64,000 nt of DNA from Microbulbifer sp. MI-G (GCF_030440425.1 NZ_CP098023.1:434001-498000); one strand, 5' to 3'; positions 9,198 through 19,719 are shown, counted from the stretch's first letter. A program made the numbers and translations. The notes: generated by a model not told the origin, from the sequence alone.

Positions 9198-10376
9198 TTG
9201 GGGATTTTAGGTTTGTCTGCTGATGAGAATGGTCTCGGTGCTTCTTTCCCAAAGGCTGTTGCCGATATATTACAAGCGAAGAATGTTCCCGTAAGTTATC
9301 GCTCTTACCCGGAAAAAAACATTGTTCAGCACCTTTTGAATGATGGGCGTACGCTCAAACTGGCCTTGCCTGTTACTTTTACGCCTTATGCCTCAGTCAA
9401 ACCCTGTTCAGCGAGATGCCAGTTCTGTTCGGAGAATCTTCGCTCTGCCGGGGCTTTGCACCAAGCGTCATCATTGTTAAGGCCAGGGGAAAAATACTTT
9501 GAAAACCTGGAAAATGTGTTAGAAGAACTGGCAGGAGTCCCTTTTGGTATCTCTCTGTCTGGCTTGGAGTCGACAGATAATCCGGACTGGCTGGTTCAAG
9601 TCTTGGATGTGCTCAATCGATATGCGCAATATCAGGGGTATGATTATCCAGAAAAGATACTTTACTCAAACGGGGCTGGGTTTGCTGATCAAGCTCAGCG
9701 CATTCGCCTGAAGATGGCATTCAAAAAGTTTGGTTTACACCGAATTGAGTTTTCTCGGCATAGTCATATTCAAAAAGAGAATGATGCAATCATGCGATTT
9801 CGCCAGTTTGAGTCTATCGGGGATACGCGCATTTTCGAGGAAGTAGTCGCTGAAATTGCTGACGAATTCGACGCTCGACTGGTTTGTATTCCCCAGATTG
9901 GTGGGATAGATTCCCTTGAAAAGCTTGAAGAGTACCTGGAGTTTGCTCAACGACTTAAGGTAAGAGAGGTTATTTTTCGAGAATTTTCCAAGCTGAGCGA
10001 GGCGCATATTCAAAATGGTACAGAGCGGTATATTCAGAGCCATCGAGTTGATATTACAAGACTGCTGCTGGATTTGAACCTGTCTGATAAGGGGGGCGAG
10101 CACTGGGAGACGGTGTCTGCAACCCTCGGATACTACTTCTGGAATCTTGTGCTTAGGTGGAGGGGGGCGGTGCCCGTTACATTCGAAGCGGCCGATTATT
10201 CCACTATGAGCCGTTTACACAGAAGTGATATTGTCTATAAGCTGGTCATGCATGCCAATGGCAACCTGACAGCAGATTGGAGCCCCAATGCGCATGTCAT
10301 CCTGTCGCCAAAGCCGGTTCGGGAGTCGGTGAAAATCGGTTTAATAGAAGCGGCTGAAGAAGTGCTTGACATATAA
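9198..10376 (+). CDS. Uncharacterised radical SAM protein in the NAD salvage locus
   Basis: 392 aa. PCSARCQFCSENL (residues about 69-81) holds a CxxxCxxC cluster typical of radical SAM enzymes, which bind a 4Fe-4S cluster and cleave S-adenosylmethionine. Later parts (GISLSGLESTDNPDWL, ILYSNGAGF, FGLHRIEFSRHSH) fit the TIM-barrel core. No accessory cluster domain was seen. The in-frame start is TTG 9198, as a TGA lies at 9189-9191 and no in-frame ATG exists near the 5' end. An out-of-frame ATG at 9188 suggests either a real TTG start or a small frameshift. Its location between two NrtR-type palindromes suggests a role linked to nicotinamide or NAD; the reaction is unknown. Confidence 0.85.
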   Translation: MGILGLSADENGLGASFPKAVADILQAKNVPVSYRSYPEKNIVQHLLNDGRTLKLALPVTFTPYASVKPCSARCQFCSENLRSAGALHQASSLLRPGEKYFENLENVLEELAGVPFGISLSGLESTDNPDWLVQVLDVLNRYAQYQGYDYPEKILYSNGAGFADQAQRIRLKMAFKKFGLHRIEFSRHSHIQKENDAIMRFRQFESIGDTRIFEEVVAEIADEFDARLVCIPQIGGIDSLEKLEEYLEFAQRLKVREVIFREFSKLSEAHIQNGTERYIQSHRVDITRLLLDLNLSDKGGEHWETVSATLGYYFWNLVLRWRGAVPVTFEAADYSTMSRLHRSDIVYKLVMHANGNLTADWSPNAHVILSPKPVRESVKIGLIEAAEEVLDI

Positions 10377-10392
10377 GTGGCTCTAAGCCACT
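10376..10392. promoter_or_regulatory. Candidate NrtR operator 2
   Basis: Perfect palindrome AGTGGCTCTAAGCCACT, 7-bp arms and 3-bp centre, sharing the AGTGGC/GCCACT half-sites with 9130-9146. It overlaps the last base of the radical SAM stop codon and lies 152 bp before the nadM start, so it probably controls a separate nadM-nadV promoter. Confidence 0.7.
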
Positions 10393-10544
10393 ATGCGTTC
10401 AGGCACACCAATGGGTGGGGTTCACCTGGTTAGCCGCCGCTGGCCTGCGAACGCTGGCGAGAGTACGGGCCTGGATAGACTGGGCTGCGTTTCAGCTTTT
10501 CTCTGCATAAGAGAAGGGGGAATAACAGCAAGGGGTTTGCTGAC

Positions 10545-11609
10545 ATGCCGGTTCATCATGCAACTCATAAGCCATTCGATTTCCTGGTCTTTATCGGCCG
10601 CTTCCAACCGTTCCACCTGGGGCATCTTGCTGTCATTGAGGCGGGATTGGTCCAGGCAGAGCAAATAATCATATTGTGTGGCTCCGCCCACCAGCCCAGA
10701 TCTGTCCGCAACCCTTGGACGATAGCTGAGCGGGAGGCCATGATCCGTGGCGCTGTGCAGGACCTAGATAATGCCCGTATCCACATTGCCCCATTGATGG
10801 ACATCATTTACAACGAAGAATCCTGGGTAAGAAATGTACAGGTAACCATCAATGGCATGGTCACTGCGCATCACGGGGTGCCGCACCGTCAGCCCAAGTT
10901 GGGCTTGATTGGCCACAGCAAGGATCAAAGCTCTTATTATCTCAACCTGTTCCCTCAGTGGGGTGCCGTTGAAGTAGAGAACTTCAAGGGGCTTAGCGCT
11001 ACCCCCATTCGTGAGGCGATCTTTGCCGAAGGGAATAAGTACGTCCTTGGGGAAGCTGAAGGTGTATTACCTGCCAATGTCCAGCGGGAGTTGCTTGCCT
11101 TTTGTGAGACCGGGGCTTTTGCCGAAGTAAAAGGTGAGCAAGACTTTGTCGCAAAGTACAAGCGGGCCTGGGAGGCAGCACCTTATAAGCCGACTTTCGT
11201 TACCGTTGATGCCGTCGTCGTTCAGAGTGGCCATGTCCTGATGGTTGAACGCAAAGCACGACCCGGAAAAGGCTTATTGGCCTTGCCTGGAGGTTTTGTA
11301 GGCTCAGGTGAGAAATTGGTCGACGCCTGTTTAAGGGAATTGCGAGAAAAGGCTCGCTTAAAGGTGCCTACGCCGGTACTGAAAGGCTCCATCAAAGGCC
11401 GGGAGGTTTTCGATGATCCGCATCGCTCGGGCAGGGGCAGGACCATCACTCATGCCTTTTACATTGAGCTTGAGCCCAACAGGGAACTCCCCAAAGTGAA
11501 GGGCAGTGATGCTGCCAGGCACACGATGTGGGTACCACTGGCTGACTTGGACCCCACCCAGATCTTTGAAGACCACTACTTCATCATTCAGGAGATGACC
11601 GGGATGTAG
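10545..11609 (+). CDS. nadM: Bifunctional NMN adenylyltransferase / Nudix protein
   Basis: 354 aa. The N-terminal nucleotidyltransferase domain (about 12-180) starts FIGRFQPFHLGHLAVIEAGL with the HxGH-type signature and ends with the LSATPIRE motif; it would make NAD from NMN and ATP. The C-terminal Nudix domain (about 210-350) has GGFVGSGEKLVDACLRELRE, but the following catalytic EE is EK (REKARL), so ADP-ribose pyrophosphatase activity may be altered. Domain order is that of the known NadM-Nudix fusion. ATG 10545 has AAGGGG upstream. nadV follows 92 bp later, making a nicotinamide-to-NAD salvage operon. Confidence 0.93.
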   Translation: MPVHHATHKPFDFLVFIGRFQPFHLGHLAVIEAGLVQAEQIIILCGSAHQPRSVRNPWTIAEREAMIRGAVQDLDNARIHIAPLMDIIYNEESWVRNVQVTINGMVTAHHGVPHRQPKLGLIGHSKDQSSYYLNLFPQWGAVEVENFKGLSATPIREAIFAEGNKYVLGEAEGVLPANVQRELLAFCETGAFAEVKGEQDFVAKYKRAWEAAPYKPTFVTVDAVVVQSGHVLMVERKARPGKGLLALPGGFVGSGEKLVDACLRELREKARLKVPTPVLKGSIKGREVFDDPHRSGRGRTITHAFYIELEPNRELPKVKGSDAARHTMWVPLADLDPTQIFEDHYFIIQEMTGM

Positions 11610-11701
11610 AAAAACTTTCTCCCAGCAGGAATACGTAAGGGAGAAAAACAAGGAGAAGGGAAAGACCCGACTCCTTCAACAATGACCGGAGGATTTCCGT
11701 C

Positions 11702-13153
11702 ATGACCATTGCAAATCGCAACCTCATCTTGAATGCCGATTCTTACAAGGCATCCCATTATCTGCAGTATCCGCAGGGCACCACGCAGTTCTCCAGCTAT
11801 ATCGAGGCGCGGGGCGGTCAATTTAAACACGCCGTGTTCTTTGGACTTCAGATGTTTATCAAGGAATATCTGTCAAAGCCCATTACCAATGACGACATTG
11901 ATGAGGCCAGGGCGGTGTTTGAAGCTCACGGTGTACCTTTCCATGAGACTGGCTGGCGTTACATTGTGGACACTTGTGGTGGCTACCTGCCGATTGAGAT
12001 TCAGGCGATCCCAGAGGGGATGGTGGTCCCCGTACAGAACGCCATGGTGCAGGTGATTAACACCGACCCGCAGTGTGCCTGGTTAACCAGCTATGTAGAA
12101 ACGGCCCTGCTGCGCGCTGTGTGGTACCCCACAACCGTGGCCACGGTATCCTGGAATTGCCGGCAGATTATCCAGGGCTACATGATGGAAACCTGTGAGG
12201 CAATCGAAGGGATTGACTTCAAGCTTCACGATTTTGGTGCGCGCGGTGCAACCACCGAAGAGGCCGCAGCCATAGGCGGTGCAGCACACCTGGTGAACTT
12301 CCAGGGAACTGACACCATCAGTGCCATCATGGCGGCAAGGCGCTACTACGGTGCCGAGATGGCCGGGTTTTCTATTCCCGCTGCAGAACACAGCACGATT
12401 ACCGCCTGGGGGCGGGATAACGAGGCTGCGGCCTACGCCAACATGTTGGGCCAGTTCGCAGGCCCGGGAAAGCTGGTAGCAGTAGTGAGTGATTCTTACG
12501 ATCTCTGGAATGCCATCGACAACATTTGGGGCGATGCGCTGAGAGGCAGAGTTGTAGCCACCGGGGGAACTCTGGTTGTTCGCCCAGATAGCGGCGAGCC
12601 AGTGGCCATCGTTATCGAAACCATTGAGCGTCTGATGAAAAAATTCGGTTGTACCGTGAATAACAAAGGCTACCGGGTGCTGCCTGACTGTATCCGGGTT
12701 ATTCAGGGTGATGGTATCTCCCAGCAAACGATCGTGGCAATCCTTGAGGCAATGAAGCAGCGCAAGCAAAGCGCCGACAATATTGCTTTTGGTATGGGCG
12801 GAGCGCTTCTTCAAAAGGTCAGTCGCGACACAATGCAGTTTGCCATGAAGACCTCTGCCGCTAAAGTCAAAGGAATCTGGCGCGATGTTTACAAAGATCC
12901 TGTCACTGATCGGGGCAAGCGTTCCAAGAAAGGGATTTTGGCAGTCGTGAAAAACAATCGGGGCGAAGTAAGGACCATCCGTGAACTGGATCTTGGACAG
13001 CGGGTAAACTTACTGCAAACCGTCTTCAAAAACGGACAGCTCGTGAGAGAGTTCAATTTTGACCAGGTGCGCGCCAATGCTTTAGTCAGTGCCATTGCTA
13101 CTGAGTCAACAGAAGAGGCTGATGCGGAGTTACACAGCCCCGATCTCGGGTAA
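11702..13153 (+). CDS. nadV: Nicotinamide phosphoribosyltransferase (NAMPT family)
   Basis: 483 aa, normal family length. It converts nicotinamide and PRPP to NMN, the substrate of the upstream NadM. Diagnostic segments include LNADSYKASHYLQYPQGTT, DFGARGATTEEAAAIGG, PAAEHSTITAWG, VVSDSYDLWNAI and RPDSGEPVAIV, which carry active-site residues of the NAMPT barrel. The start has a strong GGAGG ten bases upstream. The C-terminal tail is acidic. It is probably co-transcribed with nadM and repressed by NrtR. Confidence 0.95.
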   Translation: MTIANRNLILNADSYKASHYLQYPQGTTQFSSYIEARGGQFKHAVFFGLQMFIKEYLSKPITNDDIDEARAVFEAHGVPFHETGWRYIVDTCGGYLPIEIQAIPEGMVVPVQNAMVQVINTDPQCAWLTSYVETALLRAVWYPTTVATVSWNCRQIIQGYMMETCEAIEGIDFKLHDFGARGATTEEAAAIGGAAHLVNFQGTDTISAIMAARRYYGAEMAGFSIPAAEHSTITAWGRDNEAAAYANMLGQFAGPGKLVAVVSDSYDLWNAIDNIWGDALRGRVVATGGTLVVRPDSGEPVAIVIETIERLMKKFGCTVNNKGYRVLPDCIRVIQGDGISQQTIVAILEAMKQRKQSADNIAFGMGGALLQKVSRDTMQFAMKTSAAKVKGIWRDVYKDPVTDRGKRSKKGILAVVKNNRGEVRTIRELDLGQRVNLLQTVFKNGQLVREFNFDQVRANALVSAIATESTEEADAELHSPDLG

Positions 13154-13323
13154 TATCTGTGCAATAGCTTCGATGATCTGGTGAGCGAGGCTTTGTAAGT
13201 GGTTGTGGAAACGTAGCCCAAGATGGTCGACCTGCAGGTCGTTGTGCTGGCTCTTGCAAATGAATGGAGCGTCGCTTGTTCAAAGCTTGTCACCTTTGCC
13301 GCGCCGACTGATGGTGTGCAGGG

Positions 13324-13338
13324 GGGGCTGTCGCAAAC
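13324..13338 (+). repeat. IS6-family-like terminal inverted repeat
   Basis: GGGGCTGTCGCAAAC matches the IS6-type end GGTTCTGTTGCAAAC at 12 of 15 positions. It lies about 40 bp beyond the stop of the transposase remnant at 13378, the usual layout for one end of such an element. Confidence 0.55.
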
Positions 13339-13377
13339 TTTGCGTTTGGCCGAAATACACCTATGATCTGGACGCAG

Positions 13378-13589
13378 TTACCCAGCGAGCGCCATAAACT
13401 GGCGATAGGTTGGTATGTCAGCCTGCCTCAGTTGCCCTTTTCGGATCATGTGTGCCGCTTCAATTCCGTCGAGAGTGGCAGCGGCTGAATATTTTAGAGG
13501 AGTGTTTGACAACCCACCGATTGAATGTGGCGTGATCCACAGTCACCCCGTGTTCTTGCATAATTTTCTCAAGATCACGATAGGAATGG
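13378..13589 (-). pseudogene. IS6-family transposase remnant, internally deleted
   Basis: The minus strand reads HSYRDLEKIMQEHGVTVDHA then TFNRWVVKHSSK, the N-terminal helix-turn-helix region of IS6/IS26-type transposases. It then jumps with a frame change to TLDGIEAAHMIRKGQL and YRQFMALAG followed by a stop, the usual C-terminus. The whole DDE catalytic core is missing, so the element is dead. It forms the left part of the junk separating nadV from the toxin/immunity debris. 13154-13323 and 13590-13741 show nothing else. Confidence 0.75.
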
Positions 13590-13741
13590 GGACTGTGCAC
13601 CCTTGTTCGGTGGCGAAGCAATGTTTAGCAGACTTTCTACTCGCCTGCGCCAGGTTAATATGTCCAATTTATATATTATTCGGACGTTGATTCCTTCGCT
13701 ACGCTTAACAGAGAAAATCGATGCAAATGGTGTTGTGACTG

Positions 13742-14311
13742 ATGTATTATTGTTTGTGTTCAAGTTTCAATAGTCATCCCCAAGCTAGACTTGTAGAAAC
13801 GGATGATGAGCAAGCACATGAAGTCGTTCGGGGAAGGAAAAGGGGCTATGATGGAGAGTTCAATGCTGACAGTTTCCTGAAAGATATTTCTGTTGACCAG
13901 CTTTTAAGCTTGGATTTGTTAAAGACACATTCAGGGCTATTGGTATTATCACGGAGAATAGTTAATCACATAAATAGTTTAAATATACAGAAAATGGATT
14001 TTTATGATTGTGTATTGAATACTAACTCAAAAAAAATAATAGGAAATTTTGTTACAGTAGAGAGCAATTATGAATTAAAAATAATTGACCGGGATACAAC
14101 TCCAAACCATTTTTGGCCATACCTCAAGAAATTTAAATATGAAAATCATGTTATTACAACTAAGCAAAATTTTTTATTTGGCTGGGATATCGCTGAGCCG
14201 ACAATGCTTATATGTAGTGAACAGTTTTGTGAGATGGTGCCCAAGTCAATATTTTTAATTGACTATAAGGAGCTTCCTTGTTGCTTCGATGAAACTAAGC
14301 GAAGAAGATAG
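13742..14311 (+). CDS. Hypothetical, possible Imm11/DUF1629-like immunity protein
   Basis: 189 aa, AT-rich gene unlike the surrounding core DNA. The layout (YYCL start, VLSRRIVNHINSLNIQKMDF, later FGWDIAEPTMLICSEQFCEM) resembles DUF1629 immunity proteins, whose C-terminal half carries a VSERF-like motif; this is a loose resemblance from memory. No good ribosome site precedes ATG 13742, so the start is uncertain. It sits upstream of another small ORF and a decayed Rhs tail, the usual company of immunity genes in polymorphic toxin loci. Confidence 0.55.
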   Translation: MYYCLCSSFNSHPQARLVETDDEQAHEVVRGRKRGYDGEFNADSFLKDISVDQLLSLDLLKTHSGLLVLSRRIVNHINSLNIQKMDFYDCVLNTNSKKIIGNFVTVESNYELKIIDRDTTPNHFWPYLKKFKYENHVITTKQNFLFGWDIAEPTMLICSEQFCEMVPKSIFLIDYKELPCCFDETKRRR

Positions 14312-14373
14312 AGAGTTCGTAGTCTGGTAGTGTTTTCTACCGATAAGGTTCCAGGGGGGTTGTTAGGTAAAGA

Positions 14374-14703
14374 ATGATGAATAAATATGGAATACCAGAT
14401 CCGATCAAAGAGTACATAGAAAAGCATGAATTCTGGGAAAAAAGCATTGGAGGTGTCGAGATAATAATCGAAAAAGTCCAATATCAAAGTGAGGAAAAAG
14501 TTTCCTTCCAATTATCAATTTCTAATAATCAAAATGGATTTAAGTTAGAGGATGGCATATTGGAATATTTAGATCGTCACAATCCAAATATAAATCAATT
14601 TCTTTTATCCGATTCAGAGAGTTCAGCTTGCGTGATTTGGACATGCAATCAGAAGGCATTTGAGGAATTGCTTGACGTTGCACTTGATTATATTAAAAAA
14701 TAA
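14374..14703 (+). CDS. Small hypothetical protein, candidate immunity protein
   Basis: 109 aa, acidic and AT-rich, starting at tandem ATG codons at 14374 and 14377 with a weak AGG upstream. The sequence (IKEYIEKHEFWEKSIGGVEI, then alternating strands, then CNQKAFEELLDVALDYIKK) looks like a complete small alpha/beta protein. No family was recognised. Context, between an immunity-like gene and a Rhs remnant, makes an immunity role plausible but unproven. Confidence 0.55.
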   Translation: MMNKYGIPDPIKEYIEKHEFWEKSIGGVEIIIEKVQYQSEEKVSFQLSISNNQNGFKLEDGILEYLDRHNPNINQFLLSDSESSACVIWTCNQKAFEELLDVALDYIKK

Positions 14704-14786
14704 TAATGCTATGCATCCGTCTTGTTGATGATAATTTAGCTTTAACCATCCAATGAGCAAGAGCCAAATATACTGATGTGGAATGA

Positions 14787-15374
14787 CATTTTGATCCGGG
14801 CTCCTTCGTGTCAATAGACCGCCGGCAAGGTGACCGGCTATGCTATGTGGCCAATGATCACCTGGGCACACTACATGAGATCCTGAGCGAAACCGGGGCG
14901 CCTGTCTAGGCGGCAGATTATACCACATGGGGCCAGTTGCGCCGCTTGTGGCGAGGTGACAATGAGAACAGAGTTGGTGTACAGGTGCCGTTTCAGGAGT
15001 ACGATGAGAAGGGCAATCCGATCTACGGCACCAATGTGTTTGGCAGTTTAGATCACGGAGTTCACGGTTCACTTGCTCTCAAAGCCTGTGTTGACCCGGA
15101 CCCTTTCTTTTGCCCGATAAGGTTCCAGGGCCAATGGGCAGATGAGGAAGCCGGGCTTTATGACAACTGCTTCCAATGCTGTGATCCTCAAACTACACAG
15201 TATATGCCGCCTGCTCTGACAGGGATACAGGGGGAATTGAGGATTAGAGGGTGTGTGGACGATCCAACCACTGCAGTGGATGTATTGGGGCTTGCAGAAG
15301 GTCATGGACCTAATAGGCAATGGTTCTCGAAAAACGAAATTCTGAAAGGGGCTGGCCGTGAACTTAGTGGATAG
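14787..15374 (+). pseudogene. Rhs-repeat toxin C-terminal remnant
   Basis: The frame reads HFDPGSFVSIDRRQGDRLCY, VANDHLGTLHEILSETGAPV, a TAG stop at 14907-14909, then AADYTTWGQL. The part FQGQWADEEAGLYDNCFQCC follows, with a diverged GLxG core boundary (VDDPTTAVDVLGLAEGH). These match the Rhs motifs NDHLGTPxEL, AADYxPWG, FxGQxxDxETGLxYNxxRYY and the PxxxxDPLGLA junction that precedes a variable toxin tip. A second stop (TGA 14784-14786) lies just upstream, and the tip is cut after about 20 residues. No N-terminal repeats are present, so this is an orphan end fragment. Confidence 0.8.
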
Positions 15375-15668
15375 CCGGGTACCAAAGGTACTTTGAACAA
15401 TAGGATTCCAAATCAGTATGCAATCTACACAGAATAAAAAATACTAAATCACCTTGAACCAAAATCCATGAAAGGTGACATAATCAATGCAGGGTGATTT
15501 GTCATCGGGTGGATCAAGAAAACGTACACATCCAAACATTTTTCACAAGTTTATGCGGGAATTTGCAAAGAAAAAATGTGACGATCATATATAAGGTAAA
15601 AGATGCAGGATAAATTTTCATGTATGGTCCAAGTAATCCACGAATAAGTTAAATATAAAGAGAATGGT

Positions 15669-16414
15669 ATGTTTATAGATGAAAGAAGCGGAGTAAAGTT
15701 TCTTTTGGCCCCGCGTGGAGTATTCGAATTTGGATATGACGCAAAACAAAAAAATTTGCTGATGATAATTTGCCTGACATCTATCATTCGATTGAGGCAA
15801 TGAAGATCGATGAGCAGCTATGTGAAGGGTTTTTAGTTTCTGCCTCACCAATTTCCCTAAAGCAAGTTAAGCAATTCAATTCTCAATCGAAAAATAAGAT
15901 TGCTGTTGAAAATGAAATGCTTGAAGATAATGATGCTTTCCATATGACATATGATGATCTTGAGAACTTTTCGAGTTTTTATAACTACCGAATAGCGAAT
16001 GAACTCCAAATTGAGTATTTGATGAAATCGTATTCTGCTTTGTTTCCTTGGGGAGATTCTCTTGCAGATGTCAAAGTTATTGATGACTGGATGTCATTAG
16101 ATACTGAAAGCTCCCCTAAAACAGAGAATGGTTTAAGGTGTCTTTTTTTCTTTACCTGGACTTTGTCAGAGTTTCAAGCCAGGGGTGAATGTGAAAAAAG
16201 AATGTACGATAATGTAAACATCGAAGGAAGCAAGGTTATTAAATCTGGCGGAGCCGAGTTTTGGCCCTGGCAGAATTATGGTCAAGAAAGCGCATTTTGC
16301 TTACCCAGCTCACGGGTTCCATCGTCGACCTTAGGGGGTGGCCTGGCTGTTGGGCGAGATACGGCTCACATTTCCGAGCTAAAAAATGATTATTTTCGGA
16401 CTTTTGGGAATTAA
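15669..16414 (+). pseudogene. Hypothetical immunity-like gene split by a frameshift at an A7 tract
   Basis: ATG 15669 opens a frame starting MFIDERSGVKFLLAPRGVFE that reaches seven A residues at 15748-15754. The other frame then continues KKFADDNLPDIYHSIEAMKI to the stop at 16412-16414 (open segment 15770-16414, 214 aa). Joined by a -1 shift they give one protein of roughly 247 aa. The product is acidic, lacks a signal peptide and was not assigned to a family. Its place just after a Rhs tail suggests an immunity protein. The shift may be a decay mutation, phase variation or a sequencing error. 15375-15668 shows no other gene. Confidence 0.5.
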
Positions 16415-16614
16415 TATCTTAAATTTAGAATTTATCGCCAGACGCCACGATATTTCGCTTTCAAACTCGATCAATTTCGGTGGAATTACCTCACCATTCA
16501 AAGGGTTGTTCAGAAGGGAACTCAACACATAAAAGGACTCGCATTCCTTGATAGTGGAGGTATTTGATGGTGAGAGAGTACGTGTAAGTCCGGCGAACCC
16601 GACTTAACTGTGAT

Positions 16615-16629
16615 GGTTCTGTTGCAAAC
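16615..16629 (+). repeat. Second IS6-family-like terminal inverted repeat
   Basis: GGTTCTGTTGCAAAC, the classic IS6-type end, in the same orientation as the one at 13324-13338. Immediately to its right the minus strand reads LTYARRAFTERESLKPWH and a stop at 16658-16660, which looks like the C-terminal tail of a lost transposase that I cannot name. The rest of 16415-16944 shows no gene. Confidence 0.5.
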
Positions 16630-16944
16630 ATGTCTTATAGGGCATTTTATGTGACTTTCAGTGCCATGGTTTTAGGCTTTCTCGTTCTGTAAATGCTCTT
16701 CGGGCATAGGTGAGCAGTTTTTGTTTGGTAGGAGGATGCTGAGCTAGGAGAGGCGGGGACGTATAAGTTTTAAAGGAGCTGATAGGGGAAGTCTTGGGCC
16801 AGAGAAGAGTTAAGAGGTAGTGATATTTTCTACAAGTACAAGCGAGTAATGTGCGGCCAAGTTTGCTTACCTATGTAAGCATAACCTGGCCAAAGCGGCC
16901 ACATTATGGTTTCAATACTATATTGGATGCAATGCTAATGAAAA

Positions 16945-17021
16945 TGGTGGGCCTTCCCAGACTTGAACTGGGGACCTACCGATTATGAGTCGGGTGCTCT
17001 AACCAACTGAGCTAAAGGCCC
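16945..17021 (-). tRNA. tRNA with CAU anticodon, probably tRNA-Ile2
   Basis: A full 77-nt cloverleaf with encoded CCA: acceptor GGGCCTT/AAGGCCC, D-arm GCTC/GAGC, anticodon loop CTCATAA, T-arm CCCAG/CTGGG with TTCAAGT. The GGGCC acceptor and GACTCATAATC anticodon arm favour the lysidine-modified Ile2 species that reads AUA, but elongator tRNA-Met is not excluded. Its 3' end points to the island debris at 13.3-16.9 kb, as expected for an integration site. A -10-like TATCAT lies around 17032-17037. I see nothing else in 17022-17367. Confidence 0.95.
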
Positions 17022-17367
17022 ATTTTCACTATGATAACCGTTTCCGTATCCAGTCCATGCAGGGCGATGCGGATGCGCATACAACACCGCTTGCACAGAT
17101 TGTAGCAAACGGCAGGCAAAGTACTCGATTTCCCTTTTTAAATCAATGCCTTTGTTGCAAGGATTTTCCTGTATGCGGGGTTGCTGATGGTATTGTCCGG
17201 GGCTTGGTTTATTGCCTCGCTGAAGGGATGTGTATTTTGGGGTGGGTGCTTGCTAAGAACAGAAAATCTCCGCTTCCTCTTCTTGCTTCCCTGTCCCGAC
17301 AAGCGTTATGCCGCCGGTACGCCGGTATTTTCGGGAGGTGGGTGACTATTGGTATGTGCGTTCTATT

Positions 17368-17757
17368 TCAGAGCGACAGCTTTGGCAGCAATATGCAGCA
17401 CCACACCAAAAAGGCCAGCAACAGGGTAATGGCGACGGCGGCGGAGCCGGTATCTTTTGCCATCTTTGCCAAAGGGTGCCGCTCTGGGCCAATGCGATCC
17501 ACGGTAGCTTCTATGGCGCTGTTGATCAGCTCCAGGGGAAGTACCAGCAGGGTAGCGGCGATCAGAATCGCCCGCTCAGCGGGTGTTTCACCAACCCATA
17601 GGGCGAATGGTACCAGCAAGAGAACGAGGATCACTTCCAGGCGGAAAGCTTCCTCGCTGCGCCAGGCGGCGATCAGGCCCTGCACGGAGTAGTCGGTGGC
17701 ATTGATCAAGCGTGCAATGCCTTTCTTGCCCGGTTTATTGGCGAATTCTTCTTGCAT
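17368..17757 (-). CDS. dgkA: Diacylglycerol kinase
   Basis: 129 aa inner-membrane enzyme that phosphorylates diacylglycerol to phosphatidate, recycling lipid released during membrane-derived glycan synthesis. Seen: an amphipathic N-terminus ([20 protein letters not shown]), EEAFRLE, three membrane segments, and the catalytic motif [14 protein letters not shown]. Length matches the compact gammaproteobacterial family. The ATG has GGAGAG upstream. It lies 91 bp beyond the rpoD stop and is separated from it by a strong hairpin. Confidence 0.95.
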   Translation of the reverse strand: MQEEFANKPGKKGIARLINATDYSVQGLIAAWRSEEAFRLEVILVLLLVPFALWVGETPAERAILIAATLLVLPLELINSAIEATVDRIGPERHPLAKMAKDTGSAAVAITLLLAFLVWCCILLPKLSL

Positions 17758-17810
17758 GGTGCTCTCCAGGAATCCCCAGCCCCCTCGCGGACAGTTGTGA
17801 TTGTGCCATA

Positions 17811-17842
17811 GTCAAAGGCCCGGTCGGAACCGGGCCTTTGAC
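17811..17842 (-). terminator. rpoD terminator hairpin
   Basis: Perfect 14-bp inverted repeat, GTCAAAGGCCCGGT and ACCGGGCCTTTGAC around CGGA, just after the rpoD stop. The T residues lie inside the stem and no long T-run follows, so termination may be partial and allow some read-through into dgkA. Confidence 0.75.
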
Positions 17843-17848
17843 TGGCGC

Positions 17849-19672
<1,824 letters not shown>

Positions 19673-19719
19673 GCACAACCCTGAATTCTTGGGATGAAAA
19701 TACGGGACAAAGACGCGGG

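Noticed and set aside
12083..12814. Leftward ORF opposite nadV
   Set aside because: Shadow of the NAMPT-family frame.
15748..15757. Programmed -1 frameshift in the immunity-like gene
   Set aside because: A slippery heptamer is present but no downstream stem was identified and the locus is in decay; a mutation is the simpler reading.
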